A DNA stretch of 64,000 nucleotides from Eucalyptus grandis (Eukaryota > Streptophyta > Magnoliopsida > Myrtales > Myrtaceae): assembly GCF_016545825.1 (NCBI RefSeq), contig NC_052618.1, forward strand, positions 45,578,196 through 45,642,195, in the 5' to 3' direction. Each line of letters begins with the position of its first letter. The first letter of the stretch is position 1. The translations under genes were made by a program, and so were the position numbers. Below are positions 10,759 to 22,032 of the stretch, in pieces. The notes under the pieces were generated by a model. It searched no databases, was not told where the DNA came from, and saw only the letters and a list, made by a program, of their open reading frames with translations.

Positions 10759-12992
10759 CTTGATGGGGACTCGCGGCGGTGATTGGCAAGATACTCAGGT
10801 TGAGGCTCGTCGCGAGTTTGAACCCCAGGCATGAGAGATCTGAAAAACCCTAGATTTAGCAAAACAGTTCGCAGATCACGATCAACAGGGGGTTGACTAG
10901 AGGTTGACCGGTGGTTGACTAGAGGTTGACTAGAGGTCATGAGGTTGAATTACCTTCGATTGGCAACTATGTGTAAATAGCCACTTGATAAGAGTGTTGA
11001 CTTTGAATACGTGTTTGGTTCTTTCTAATTGGCACTAGTTTCTTATTTAGGCCTCAGGATTATGATAAAGGTTTCATCATTCACCTAACTTAAACATTAT
11101 TTACCCGATCGTTTGATATTTTTTTTTCAAGAAAATTATCCAAAAATTGTACACATATTGCATTTGGGCCCATTTAATTATAAAGCTTTCAATCATAAAA
11201 ACATCTAACGATTTAACAATTTTATCTTTAAATCTTTCGATATTTGTTAATTATATTATTTTGACTAATTTTGATTAGATATCGTTGACATGACAGTCTT
11301 ATCAACGCTAATTGTCTTCTCGTTGACGTTGATGTTGATAATTTTTTTTTTTTTTTATAAAATTTTCTGATTTTTTTTTCCTGATCCTAAGCTAGTGAGG
11401 GCTTTGGGCCATCACCTAGATCCATTATCCAGGCGAGGGTGTCACCAACTAGGAGTTGAAAATCAAGGAAAAGAAAAAAAAAAGATGGAAAAAAAGTAAA
11501 AATTTATAAATTTGTCTAGGGTCAATTCTATACGTGCCTTTTAAGACGATCGGCATTAATTAGACCATTTTGTTAATAATTTTCAGTTAAAATTGACTAA
11601 AAGGATTAGTTTGGTAAATTGTCAAAAGATTAAGAAATAAATTGACACAATTAAAATGTTTATGACTAAATTTGGCAAATTGTCTGAGATTTATAACTAA
11701 ATTGGCTAAATTTAAGAATTTAGGACTAAATGATACAAATGCAACATGTTTAGGACATTTTTTATTTTTTATTTTTATTTTTTTGTAAAATTTTCTGATT
11801 TTTTTTTCCTGATCCTGAGCTAGTGAGGGCATTGGGCCATCACCTGGATCCATCATCTAGGCGAGGGTGTCACCAACTAGGAGTTGAAAATTAAGGAAAA
11901 GAAAAAAAAGATGGAAAAAAATAAAAAGTTTATAAATTTGTCTATGTCAATTCTATACGTGCCATTTAAGATGATTGGCGTTAATTAGACCATTTTGTTA
12001 ATAATTTTCAGCTAAAATTGACTAGAAGGATTAGTTTGGTAAATCATCAAAAGATTAAGAAATAAATTGACACAATTAAAATGTTTATGATTAAGTTTGG
12101 CAAATTATCAAGGGTTTATGACTAAATTGGTAAAATTTAAAGATTTAGGATTAAATGATACAAAGGCAACATGTTTAGGACATTTTTGATTTTTTTTTTT
12201 TTGATTTTTTTTTTTTTTTGGCTGTTGTAAGGTTTCATTAATTATTATATGAATGGTTTATATAGGGCTTTGTTAGCGTAATAGTTTTTAGAATATTGTG
12301 AGAATAATAGTTTATTGTGAGCCACCGATTCTTAAAGAATTGGGTCTGATAGTATTTTATAATTATTTGTAGTCCATAATAGATTCTCACTGTACATTAA
12401 AGATTGTCACGAAATCATTTTTCATTTATATATGGATGCAGAAATGTCAGACACGGGTGGTGAAAAACAATTGCAACCCAGAATGGAACGATGAGCTGAC
12501 TCTTTCCATAACAGGCCCCAGTGTTCCAATCAATCTAGTGAGTGCTCCTTCCTTCAACATTTATCATCAATTACGGTCTGCTCTTTTCTCAATTTTGCAA
12601 ATAACCACGTTAAGTAGTCTTCAATTCGTGTTCTAGATCGTCCAATTATTTTGTGTTCGACGTGCTTGGTAATATCATATCGAACCATGCTTTTTCCGCA
12701 GGCTGTTTACGACAAGGACACCCTCACCGCGGACGACAAAATGGGAGAGGCCAAGATCGACGTCCAGCCTTACTTGGATGTCATAAAGAAGCGGCTGGAG
12801 AACCTCCCGACCCCCACCATTATCGCCCGAATCCAGCCTTCCGGGGACAACTGCCTGGCCGAGGAGAGCTCGATCGTGTGGAAAGACGGCAAGATCTACC
12901 AGGACATGGTGCTCGGGTTGCGTAATGTCAAGCGCGGCAAGGTGGAGATCCAGCTGGAGTGGGTCCATGTCGCCGACAGCGCACGCCGGTGA
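10599..12992 (+). CDS. CAR-type C2-domain protein (copy 1), three exons
   Basis: This is a single C2-domain protein of the CAR (C2-domain ABA-related) family. Known members bind phospholipid membranes in a calcium-dependent way and recruit ABA receptors. Exons 10599-10709, 12442-12537 and 12702-12992 encode 165 aa (37+32+96); all introns are phase 0 with GT-AG ends (CAG|GTCACA, GCAG|AAA, CTA|GTGAGT, GCAG|GCT). The N-terminus GLLKIRVKRGIDLVVRD and SDPYVV form the first strands and calcium loop. NPEWNDELTLSI is the second conserved block and YDKDTLTADDKMGEA the third loop. The CAR-specific insert continues to NCLAEES and QLEW near the C-terminus. Length and exon structure match the family. Intron 1 is long (1732 nt) and repeat-bearing. 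It is a tandem duplicate of the gene at 14733-16349. Confidence 0.9.
10890..10935 (+). repeat. Four TTGAC cores at 11-bp spacing in CAR 1 intron 1
   Basis: TTGAC occurs at 10893, 10904, 10915 and 10926, exactly 11 bp apart, in a short tandem repeat of 'ggttgactaga'. TTGAC[CT] is the core of the W-box bound by WRKY factors. A regulatory role is only a possibility. Confidence 0.5.
11350..12190. repeat. Tandem duplication of about 425 bp in CAR 1 intron 1
   Basis: Two near-identical units, about 11350-11765 and 11777-12190, each run from 'aaaattttctga-ttttttcctgatcct' through 'gcgagggtgtcaccaactag' to 'gcaacatgtttaggac'. They differ by scattered substitutions and small indels. No terminal inverted repeats or coding sequence are visible, so the origin (transposon scrap or local duplication) is open. 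Confidence 0.7.
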
Positions 12993-14285
12993 GTCGGGTC
13001 TCCAGTGGCAAAACCTCAAATTGTCAACCGTCACCATTGGGTCAAATCCTTAGACTCGAGTTGTTCTGCTTTATAAATAATGTCTCATTAGTAGATGCTG
13101 AATTGCAAGAAATGTTATCTTGTGAGTGATCTTTTGACGAGCTAGTACTCAATTGAAAGACTACCTGCTTTTGTGTTTGTGAAAACATGTTTACACGGTC
13201 ACCGTTTGATATACAACGTCAATGACCCGTTCGATTGCATTATTAACTTCAAACACCCACATCCTTCGTTTGGCGACGATCCGTGAAGCTAATGATAATT
13301 TGAAATCATTTCCTCTCATGGAAAAGAATCTCATTCAAACAAAAACGGAGCTCACCCTAAGATGATTGGTTTCAAAAACCTTGGATTATCATCGATGATT
13401 ACGTTGTCAGATGGGTGCTACTGTCCGTATATAATCATGCACGCTACTCACGACACAAATGGAACCCGATGAACCCGTGTTTCACGAGAGAGAGAGAGAG
13501 AGATGGCCCCGCTACAGAAGACGAAGACTTGACTCTGGTGGCAGTGGAGGAAAAGAAGACTTGACAGAGGAGGCAGGCAAGGCCTGGGTGGTGGGGGCGG
13601 TTGTCATTGCGATGACGAATGCTTGTGGCATCACCAAACGTGTCGAGAGGAGAGAGGCTGTGGGGGAGAAAGACTTGGGGTTTCCTTACATATTAAATGA
13701 CTTACAAGATGGAGACATTATTTGTTCTACCAAACCAGTAGTACCCATACAACGATGCATTTAAATCATTTTCTTGTGATGGCTTGACATTTTTGTAAAT
13801 ATATAATCAACAAGTACCATTCGTAAAATTTGCATCTAGAAGTATACATATAAGACTTTAATTTGCATGGTGTTGATTATTCTGCAAAGTATGCTTTCGT
13901 ATGTTGTGCACCCATATTTCTCTAATTAGAATCTGTACCATGAGCATTCTTCCAACAAAAGAGATAATTAGTCGTAGTGACTTTTAACGTTATGAATCAG
14001 CAATTATTGAATATTTTATTATTTTGGTAATTTCTCTTTCTATTAAATACATTCGTGAAAGATTTTTACTGTTTTCTCTAAATATTACATTTAGGTCATT
14101 AATTATAATATAAAATTTCCATCCAGGGGAATAGGCTCAATAATGACGGTCGCTGCTAGATGTAAGCCCGTAACAAAGATGCTAAGATGGATATACTTTT
14201 GCAAAGAACAGTAAAAAGAAAAGGGCCACGCGCGTCCAGATATTCACCTTTCCATAAATAACCGAGTCTGCGTTGTATTCAATTC
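12993..14285. other. Spacer between the two CAR genes
   Basis: The first 400 bases are the 3' flank of CAR 1, duplicated in decayed form at 8848-9270. A short GA run lies near 13487-13504. Open frames around 13460-13760 have no recognisable domain. The rest is AT-rich and featureless. Confidence 0.4.
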
Positions 14286-14732
14286 ACAGCACGAGATTCC
14301 CTTTCCGTGCGTCTGAGTGGTGCGTCCCTCGACGCACAGCACGGTGGAACGAGAAAAGAAGAGAAACGGAAGCATGCTCTTCTGTCGATGAGTCCTTTCT
14401 CTTCTCGTGCTGAGGCACGTTTCCACCACAAAAAAATTGTTACTGGTGACTCACGTGCGGGTTCACGACCCTTGCACGTGTCTCGCTCCGTCGAAAACGC
14501 CACATTCGCTTGTCATCTTGTCCTTAGAAGAGCACCGTCCACTAATTTTCATCTCAATATCCCCTCCGTAGCAGGAAAAAAAAAAAAAAAAAAAAAAACA
14601 GAAGGTAAAATAGTGGAGAACGAGAAGAGACGGGGAATCAAGATAGACGAGAAGCCATCTCTCTCTCTCTTTCCCCTCTATTGTGGGTGTGTTTTAGGTG
14701 TCTGTCTCTGCAAGAAGACGAAGAAGAAAGAG
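14286..14732 (+). promoter_or_regulatory. Promoter and 5' leader of CAR gene 2
   Basis: Two G-box motifs (CACGTG at 14452-14457 and 14475-14480) lie about 250-280 bp before the ATG, in a block shared with the CAR 1 promoter. A poly(A) run at 14577-14599 and a GAAGAA-rich leader follow. ABRE-like control is plausible for an ABA-related family but is inferred. Confidence 0.45.
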
Positions 14733-16349
14733 ATGGAGAACGTGAAGGGGCTCCTCAAAATCCGGGTGAAGCGGGGCATCAACCTCGTCGTCCGTGACTC
14801 CCTTAGCAGCGATCCGTACGTCGTCGTCTCCATGGCTGATCAGGTCACCCTCCCTCTCTCTCTCTCTCTCCGTTGAAATTTCTTGGTTAGTGCTGATCGT
14901 ACCCGATTTAGTGTTCTCCGTTCTTGCGCAATTTCCGTCTTCCTGATGAGAATTGATTTCATCTTGTTATCAAGGCACGATTCAGATCCCTCCATGATGA
15001 AGATCTTGTCGTCATGTGATAGATCATTTGCCTAATTGTGCAAGTTGGCTTGAACGGATTCTATAAGTGGTGCCTTCCTGATCAATCCGATTTTTTTCTC
15101 CTTTGAATTCATAGTTTAAAGGGGTAACGCGGATTTTTCTTTTGAAGTGCGAATATGTAAATAAATATATGCCTTTGAATACGTCTTCGTTTCTTTCTAA
15201 TTGGCAGTAAGTTCCTTACTTAGGCTTGAGGATTAGGATCAAGTTCTTACTCGTTCACCTAAAACATCATTTAGCGGATGATTTTATCATTTTGCGTGGT
15301 AAGAGGCTTCATAATTTAGTATATTACTACATAATGCGTACCGTTTTGCTGACGCCACCTGGACGGTGTGTATGTATTTGCAGAAATTGAAGACTCGGGT
15401 GGTGAAAAACAATTGCAATCCAGAATGGAACGATGAGCTGACTCTTTCCATAACAGACCCCAGCATTCCAATCTGTCTAGTCAGTGTTTCTTCCTTCGAG
15501 TTCATCATCCTTTGTGTTGATTTCGGGAATGACCTTGTTAAGTTGTGTTTATGGATCGTCCATTCAATTTTGCGTTTGACTCTGCTTGGAGACCCAGTTC
15601 TCTGATACTAGTATTAAGTGGTATCAAGTGGTTTTGGATCTCTCTCACTTCAAAAATTAGTTCAAAGGGTGAGACTTTCCCTTATACTTATGAACTGACC
15701 ATCAACTCTTCCACAATTGATGTGGAATAAACCTTAATGGACCCTTTCGAGATGAACCCGAATCAGATGATGCACAGAATTAGCCAAACATTTGAGATGA
15801 TTCATTGGTTTGTTCAAGAGTTTCATTCATTCTCATTCTGTGTGTCTACTATGTTTAAAACGATCACTCTGGGATGATTTTTCAGAAAGATTGTGTGTTG
15901 AATTGCTCTTGCACCGAATTTTTAGGTGTCAAATGTTGGAATTTTCATATGTAAACTATAATGGACATCGCTTTTGGGGACTGAAGACGTTTAGAGTCAC
16001 ATAATGAGCCTGCACTAGAGTAGTAATAGTCCTATCGAACCATGGTCTTTCGCAGACTGTTTACGACAAGGACACGTTCACCGTGGATGACAAAATGGGA
16101 GAGGCCAAGATCGACATCAAGCCGTACTTAGATGCTATAGAGATGCGCCTGCAGAATCTGCCGACCCCCACCACGATCGCCAGAGTCCAGCCTTCAAAGA
16201 CCAACTGCCTGGCGGACGAGAGCTGCATCGTGTGGAAAGATGGCAAGATCTACCAGGACATGATGCTCCGGCTGGCTAATGTCGAGACTGGCGAGGTGGA
16301 GGTCCAGCTGGAGTGGATCGACCTTTCTGGCGGCTCTCGACATATGTGA
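14733..16349 (+). CDS. CAR-type C2-domain protein (copy 2), three exons
   Basis: Tandem paralogue of the upstream gene, with the same architecture. Exons 14733-14843, 15384-15479 and 16056-16349 encode 166 aa (37+32+97), with phase-0 GT-AG introns at identical positions. Conserved blocks are GLLKIRVKRGINLVVRD, SDPYVVVSM, NPEWNDELTLSI, YDKDTFTVDDKMGEA, NCLADES, and QLEWIDL near the end. It keeps the QLEWIDL ending of typical CAR proteins, where copy 1 has QLEWVHV. Introns are short and free of the copy 1 tandem repeat. As a CAR protein it is expected to bind membranes through calcium and acidic lipids and to partner ABA receptors; that role is known for the family, not shown here. Confidence 0.9.
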
Positions 16350-16900
16350 GTTCTTCGAGGGATTGCAAGCGAAGACAGCGCATGTTGTCATTGTCTATGG
16401 AATAAGATTTACATGTGGGTCGTCGTCCTTCTGTTGCTGTAATGACCTGCCTTGGAATCTAAATTACTGAGTTCAGCAGACGAATCAAAGGATTGATTTG
16501 TCCTCTCGTCGTGTGATGATTTCGGTGGAATGAATACGCTTTTGCTTGCAGATTTCAGATATGATAAAGTGAAACATGGATCCTTCACTACATGACTGGG
16601 CAGGGACAAAGTCGATAGATTTTGCAGGAGAAAAGCGTGCATCATGCCAAAAAGAAAAAAAAAAAAAGCCAGAAAGAAATTCTAAGGTGCGAAATTTTTT
16701 TTTGACTAGAACTCACTCAATCACCAAGCTTAATGCACTGGCTGATAACAAATTCAACTTGCTTCTAGCATCCGATCCCTACGTGAAATTGAGTCGAAAT
16801 AATAGATTGAGCTAAGCCCATCATGAGGGCTCTTTCGAGCCTTATATTGGACTTGGCTACATTAGAGGCATGTTTTGCTACGCTTTAGCTCAACTTGGGT

Positions 16901-16945
<45 letters not shown>

Positions 16946-18699
16946 GTAACACTTATCTTGGTGTGAAAAGTTTTATATAAATCCACTATATAGAAATTGA
17001 GATGAGAAAAGGTCTTCAACTAAATATAACGTTGAGATCTTGCACACGCAGGAATGAAACTAGGATTCTTTTTTCGCTTTCTTTGTTGGGTTGGTAGTTT
17101 TATTACTTGTGAAAATTCTAAAACTGATGTTCATTGATTGATTGGTAGTTTTTCATTTTTGCTACAAACTACAATTCGGCCATTTGCACTACTACCTATA
17201 GCTAACAAAGGCTACAACAAAAGCAAACACATTTAGGCAGCACCAAGATTTCAGCAACATATATTTATGAGCAATTAATTAGCAAATACATTATTTCGAT
17301 AGCCATTACTTCTCAAACATCGATAATTCTGCAGCTTGTCGCTCCACTTTCTAACGGGGGCAATGACCTATGTTTTCGACCTTTATAGTTAGTGGCCTAC
17401 TGTGATCTACGGCTCTACAATAACAATATCATGTCTATCATCCTTCTCTATGGCCATATAGTTTACCTAACCAAATTGCGTTCGAAATTATCAAATTCTT
17501 TACTTGGGTAGTTACCTGGTATCCAGGTTGCCGTGATTAGTTTTAGTCGTGGCCCTCTTAATGACAAAAATTGAACTTCATTCATCAACACTCATGTCTC
17601 AGAACTTAGTAATTTCGTTTTGCTTTTACTGTCGGCAACTGTCTAGTGGTCTTGTCGATTGTCTATCTCCCAATACTTAGTGAATTGTATCCCTCCTAGT
17701 TCGAGATCAACAGTTAGGAATTCGGGCATTTTTTTGTGTTAACAACGTCACAAAATAATTTGCAAAGGATATTTAACGTTTAAATAGATCGGTCGCGAAT
17801 TTAATAATCTTTAGACAAAAGCTCTAGCCTTTTATCCCTACATCACTGGTTTTTAACTTTCTAGGATTATTGAGACATTGTAATTCTTTCTTAATATTAT
17901 CGAAAGCTACACAAATAACATGATATGTTTTTGTACATGTTTAATTTGTAGTTATATATTATAAGGAGTAATTACATATTATTACTTCTCAATCTCAAAT
18001 ATTCACATCAAATCATTCAAGCGATGGTTAGTCACTTAAAATTATTAAGTACAATAATATATAACTCATATAAATGAAATCACTTGCACACATAAAAATC
18101 ATGAAATTCACATCATCATGGTTAGGCTACATCATAGCCCTAACAAAAGAAAATTAGAACATAGAAGAGGAAGAAATAAAAATGTAAATCAAACCCAGCA
18201 TTTTGAATAAAAGAACAAGAATTCTGTCACCTCTTTTATCTTTTCTTCAAAATACTTGAAAAAATCTCAAAACAATGAAAATCGATCTTAAAAAACCTAA
18301 CTATCCCTTCAAGCTCTCAGTGTTCTCCTCTTTATAAGATACATCCAGGACCCTTATCCCCAAGCAATTGCTTATTTTTCACATAAAATTAGGGAGTAAA
18401 TAAGAGAATCTTTGATTTGATATCTATCTCCCAACACTTGCAGATGAAATTAAGAAACAAAATTAAGGATTCCATGATTTGATATCCATTTTTCAATGCT
18501 TTTTGATTTGAATTCTTGATTTTTGTCATTCTTTTCCTTATATTCTTCATATCTCATTATTCTACATAAACAAAGAAATTCGAATAATTAGAAAAAAATA
18601 CAAATATTTTCTCATAGATATTGCATTATTTATTGCATAAAATAGGTAAAATAACTCTATTTTTATAGAGTTATCACTCTCACTAACTTAGGTTTCTCA
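16350..18699. other. Intergenic after the CAR pair
   Basis: No gene recognised over more than 2 kb. A (GA)n microsatellite occupies about 16903-16943. The rest is AT-rich. Open frames here are short and show no domain. Confidence 0.4.
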
Positions 18700-19060
18700 T
18701 TTCTCTCTCTTGTTCAATTGGATGAAAATTTAGGGTTCCGACGGCCTAATTAGGGTGTGGAAGTCAAAATTAGAGCTTGACTTGGAGGGAAAAATGGTTC
18801 TTAGTACTAGTCTACTAGTAGGAATCATGAAACAGTAACGAGGACCTCACTTTGTTTATTTTATACGGGTGCTACTATGGGGACTGAATGGGGAGTGAAT
18901 TGAAAATCAGGGCGCATAAGGAAAAGTTAAGGCTTGGCTCTTAGGGAAAATGAGTTCTTGGTATTGGAGTAGTAATCTAAAATAGTGGTGGGGACCTCAC
19001 TTTGTTTAATCAATTAAGGTGCTTGAGGGAATCGAATGAGGACTGAATTGAATAAATCGG
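18700..19060. repeat. Imperfect tandem repeat upstream of the MULE relic
   Basis: Two copies of a roughly 170-bp unit share 'ggacctcactttgttta', 'gggtgct'/'aggtgct' and 'ggactgaat'. No coding function is visible. It could belong to the flank of the following transposon. Confidence 0.5.
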
Positions 19061-19479
19061 CTTCCTTTATTTCTTTCCACAAAAAGGCAACAACATAGTG
19101 AATTACTTAATGAATTAATTGCACTGGTAGGGACCTCTATATGAAGTTATTGATGATTTTTCTATGTTGTCCCAAAAGCTAGTGATTTTTTTTCTCCTTG
19201 GGTATAGCATCGGCATGGAGGAAAATGTTGTAGTTGTCATTGCTTGCTATAGTAGGAAGTTTGTTATTAGTATCGAGGAGTGAGAATATGCCGGTGAAAA
19301 TGAAGGTACTATTTACGTTGATATTAGGAAGTCATTATATATCATGAGGGATTTAATGTATTATTACGATGTAAAATGCAAAAATTACATTATTTTGTTT
19401 CTAGGAAGAAATTGAAGGATGGTTCGAGATACTTTAGTGATAACAATCGTATTAAGGATGTCGTTTATTAGTATCTTCA

Positions 19480-21290
19480 TGGCAAGGAAACTAAGTTGTA
19501 TTTTAAGTATTATAGTGATGATGAGAATGGTGGAGATGATGAGGATGATGGGAACATTGAAATAAGAGAAGTGAGAGATCGTATTCAAGTGAGTAATTAA
19601 ATTGGGGATGATTCTACATTAGGTGGAGGGCAACATAAGAGGCAAGTAAGGAAGGAGAGGGAGACAAGTCATATAGAGAGAGATTTGCAAATTGGGAGAT
19701 ATCTTGAAGTCTTGATTGAAGATGTAGGTGATGAAGACTTAATTATATTAGAATTGGAAGTTGCTCCATCTAGTGAATCAGAAGATGAAGCTTGACAAAT
19801 GTGAATTTCCCAAGTGATGAAAAATGATGATAAATTTGCAGAGTCAAGACAAAAGCAAAGGAATTTGTGAGAAAAAAACTTGTAGCTTTTGGAAAAAAGG
19901 CATATGTTCGAGCCTATAAATAGGTATGGAAGGAGCTTTGGCTGGAGGTAATGGAGGTGAATATGAAGAAAGTGGAGGCAATGGGACTACTAGTTTGGAG
20001 AATGAGCTTGAGGACAATGAAGTACTTGTGTGTATAAGGAAAATGAAGTATCTTTGCTAGGATCCAATTGTTGACAAATCTATTTTATCCGTGGGCATGA
20101 AATTTCATGATGTCGAACAATTTAAAGAATGTATCATCAAAAGTTTAATTGTTTAACAAAGGAGTGTCGAATTCATTAAAAATATGAAGGAATTTGTAAG
20201 AGTTAAGTGTTTTTTTTTTTTTATACCCAGGGAACCCCGTACAGTCGGTAGTCGGCGAGTAAACCCTAGGGCGACGCTAGCGAAGAACCCACCCACCACC
20301 CCGGCGTCGTGCTTAAGATCCCGTGCGTCCCGCGGGATTCGAACTCTTCCGTCCTTGGTAGACGTCATGGAAGCTCTTATCCAGCTAGGCCACCGCAAGT
20401 GGTGGTTGTAAGAGTTAAGTGTTCACAATCCAATTATTCATGGAAGATCTACAGCACGCCGAGTAGAAAGGAGTCATTCCAGATTAGGTCCTTCTAGAAG
20501 GAACATATTTTTTTCACTATATTTGATAATAAAAGGGTAATATGTGTATGGTTGTCGAAGCACTTCTTCAACATTATCAAGGCAATGCTCGAGGTCAAGA
20601 GTCCTCAGTTTTAACAGTTAATCAATGAGTAGGTGGGGGTTAATGTGTCAAGGAATTTTTGCAAGAAAGCTAAGTAGAGGGTGATGAAAATATTGATGCC
20701 GTAGAAGAAAGAATATATCAAAATATGAGATTATGCTTGTGAATGCATGTTTCAAAACTCATATAATAAAATATATGTAGAGACTGTAGAGATTGTAGAG
20801 ATGTCACTTTGACTGCGCGCTTAAGTTTGATAGATTCTATGTTTTCTTTAATACATGCAAACAAGGATTTTTGGCTAGTTGTAGACGAATTGTATGATTG
20901 GATGGATGTTTTTTTTTTTAAGGGTTTATGCAAGGGGGAGTTCTTGGCTTATTGTAAGGAGAGAGATGCCAATAATCAAATAATTTCAAAAAATTGGGCA
21001 ATTGCCAAGATAGAAAACAATGACACTTGGTCTTAGTTCCTAAAAAATTTAATAACCGAGCTTGATATAATGAGGGAGGATGAGCATTCATGAGTGACTA
21101 ATAGAAGGTAATGCCATTGTCAATTATTTCCATTTTAATATTAATTACTCACATTTTTTTTTGACTTGTATTTGTCGATTTTAAATTTTGCAGGGACTTG
21201 TCCTTACATTGGTTGAGTTGATGCCATAAGCTGAGTATAGAATGTGCGCGGGCACATATGTGCAAACTGGGAAAAGAACTATAAATGAGA
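19480..21290 (+). pseudogene. MuDR/MULE transposase relic, interrupted by a SINE
   Basis: A MULE transposase can be followed in pieces on the plus strand. First comes an acidic N-terminal tract (about 19510-19560, SDDENGGDDEDDG), then an acidic PSSESEDEA patch (about 19770-19792). The N-terminal plant-transposase domain follows (GMKFHDVEQFKECIIKS near 20092-20142), cut by the SINE and resuming RVKCSQSNYSWKIYSTP. The block with YACECMFQNS lies at about 20725-20765. The catalytic-core region shows KERDANNQIISKNWAIAKIE near 20956, and GLVLTLVELMP lies at about 21193-21225 after an AG acceptor. Frameshifts and many stop codons break the frame, so it is dead. No termini were identified. Confidence 0.68.
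20210..20405 (-). mobile_element. tRNA-derived SINE with 16-bp target duplication
   Basis: On the minus strand the element starts with a tRNA-like head: an A-box (TGGCCTAGCTGG) followed by a B-box (AGTTCGAATCCC). It ends in an A-rich tail, seen as a T run at 20210-20221 on the plus strand. The duplication TTGTAAGAGTTAAGTG flanks it at 20194-20209 and 20406-20421. It is inserted inside the MULE transposase relic. The pol III promoter boxes and perfect duplication make this a confident SINE call. Confidence 0.88.
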
Positions 21291-21299
21291 TAAGTTGTA

Positions 21300-22032
21300 G
21301 AAGTGGTTTTAGTATATAACAAAGAGTACCAATATGATTGATTTTAAATTAGCCAAATAGATTTGGCGAGGGTGCCCTCGCTAGATCTGGCGAGAGTGCC
21401 TTGGCTAGGCCCTTGTCAGTGGGCGAGGGCCGTCCTCGTTGGCTTCCCTCACTTGACCCAGTCGAGGGCCACCCTCGCTCGATGCCGGCAAGGGCCACCC
21501 TCGCTCGATGCCGGCAAGGGCCACCCTCGCTTGAGTCCGGCTTCTCTTCACTATGGCCGGTGGAGGGAAGAGAGAAGAAGAAAAAAGGAAGAAAAAATAA
21601 AAAGAAAAGGAAAAGGAAAAGGAAAAACAGAAAAAATAAGATGAAAATGCCATTGTAGGGTAAATGTGTTATAATTAGCAAAGTTTGGGGTAAATTTGTC
21701 ATTTTGGGTAAAATTTGGGGTTTTTAATTGTCTTTTCCCTAATTAAAAATTTGAAAAATTCAGAAAAATTAGAAAAATATTAAAAATCCAGAAAATGCTT
21801 AAAATATTTAAAAATAACAAAAAAAATTAAAATTTTGGAAAATTCGAAACAAATATACAAAATTTAGAAAATTCGTGAAATCCCTAAAATCCAAGAAAAT
21901 TCAATTTTTTTTTTCAATATTTAGAACCATAGAAAATGCTTTAAAATAGTTGTTTTGCGGAGCCTTTGCTTATTGTTGTGGGAAAACTCATTAATGAGAA
22001 AATTGTGCTAAAAAATTGAAGAAGCTTTTATG
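21300..22032. repeat. GC-rich 'ggcgagg' repeat patch with purine tract
   Basis: 21359-21545 is GC-rich and built from degenerate 'gcgagggtgccctcgc' and 'ccctcgctcgatgccggcaaggg' units, the last in near-perfect tandem (21472-21530). An A/G-rich tract follows (21553-21640), then AT-rich sequence. It looks like the core of the local MITEs, but I found no terminal inverted repeats. Confidence 0.45.

Noticed and set aside
13459..13764. 101-codon open frame between the CAR genes
   Set aside because: It starts in a GA microsatellite, has no domain and lies in degraded duplicated flank sequence.
16576..16815. Possible third C2 fragment (an SDPYV-like string near 16770)
   Set aside because: Only five residues match the C2 loop and the surrounding frame has no CAR similarity.
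20318..20400. Free tRNA gene suggested by the A-box and B-box
   Set aside because: The boxes belong to a SINE with an A tail and target duplication; no intact cloverleaf continues after the B-box.
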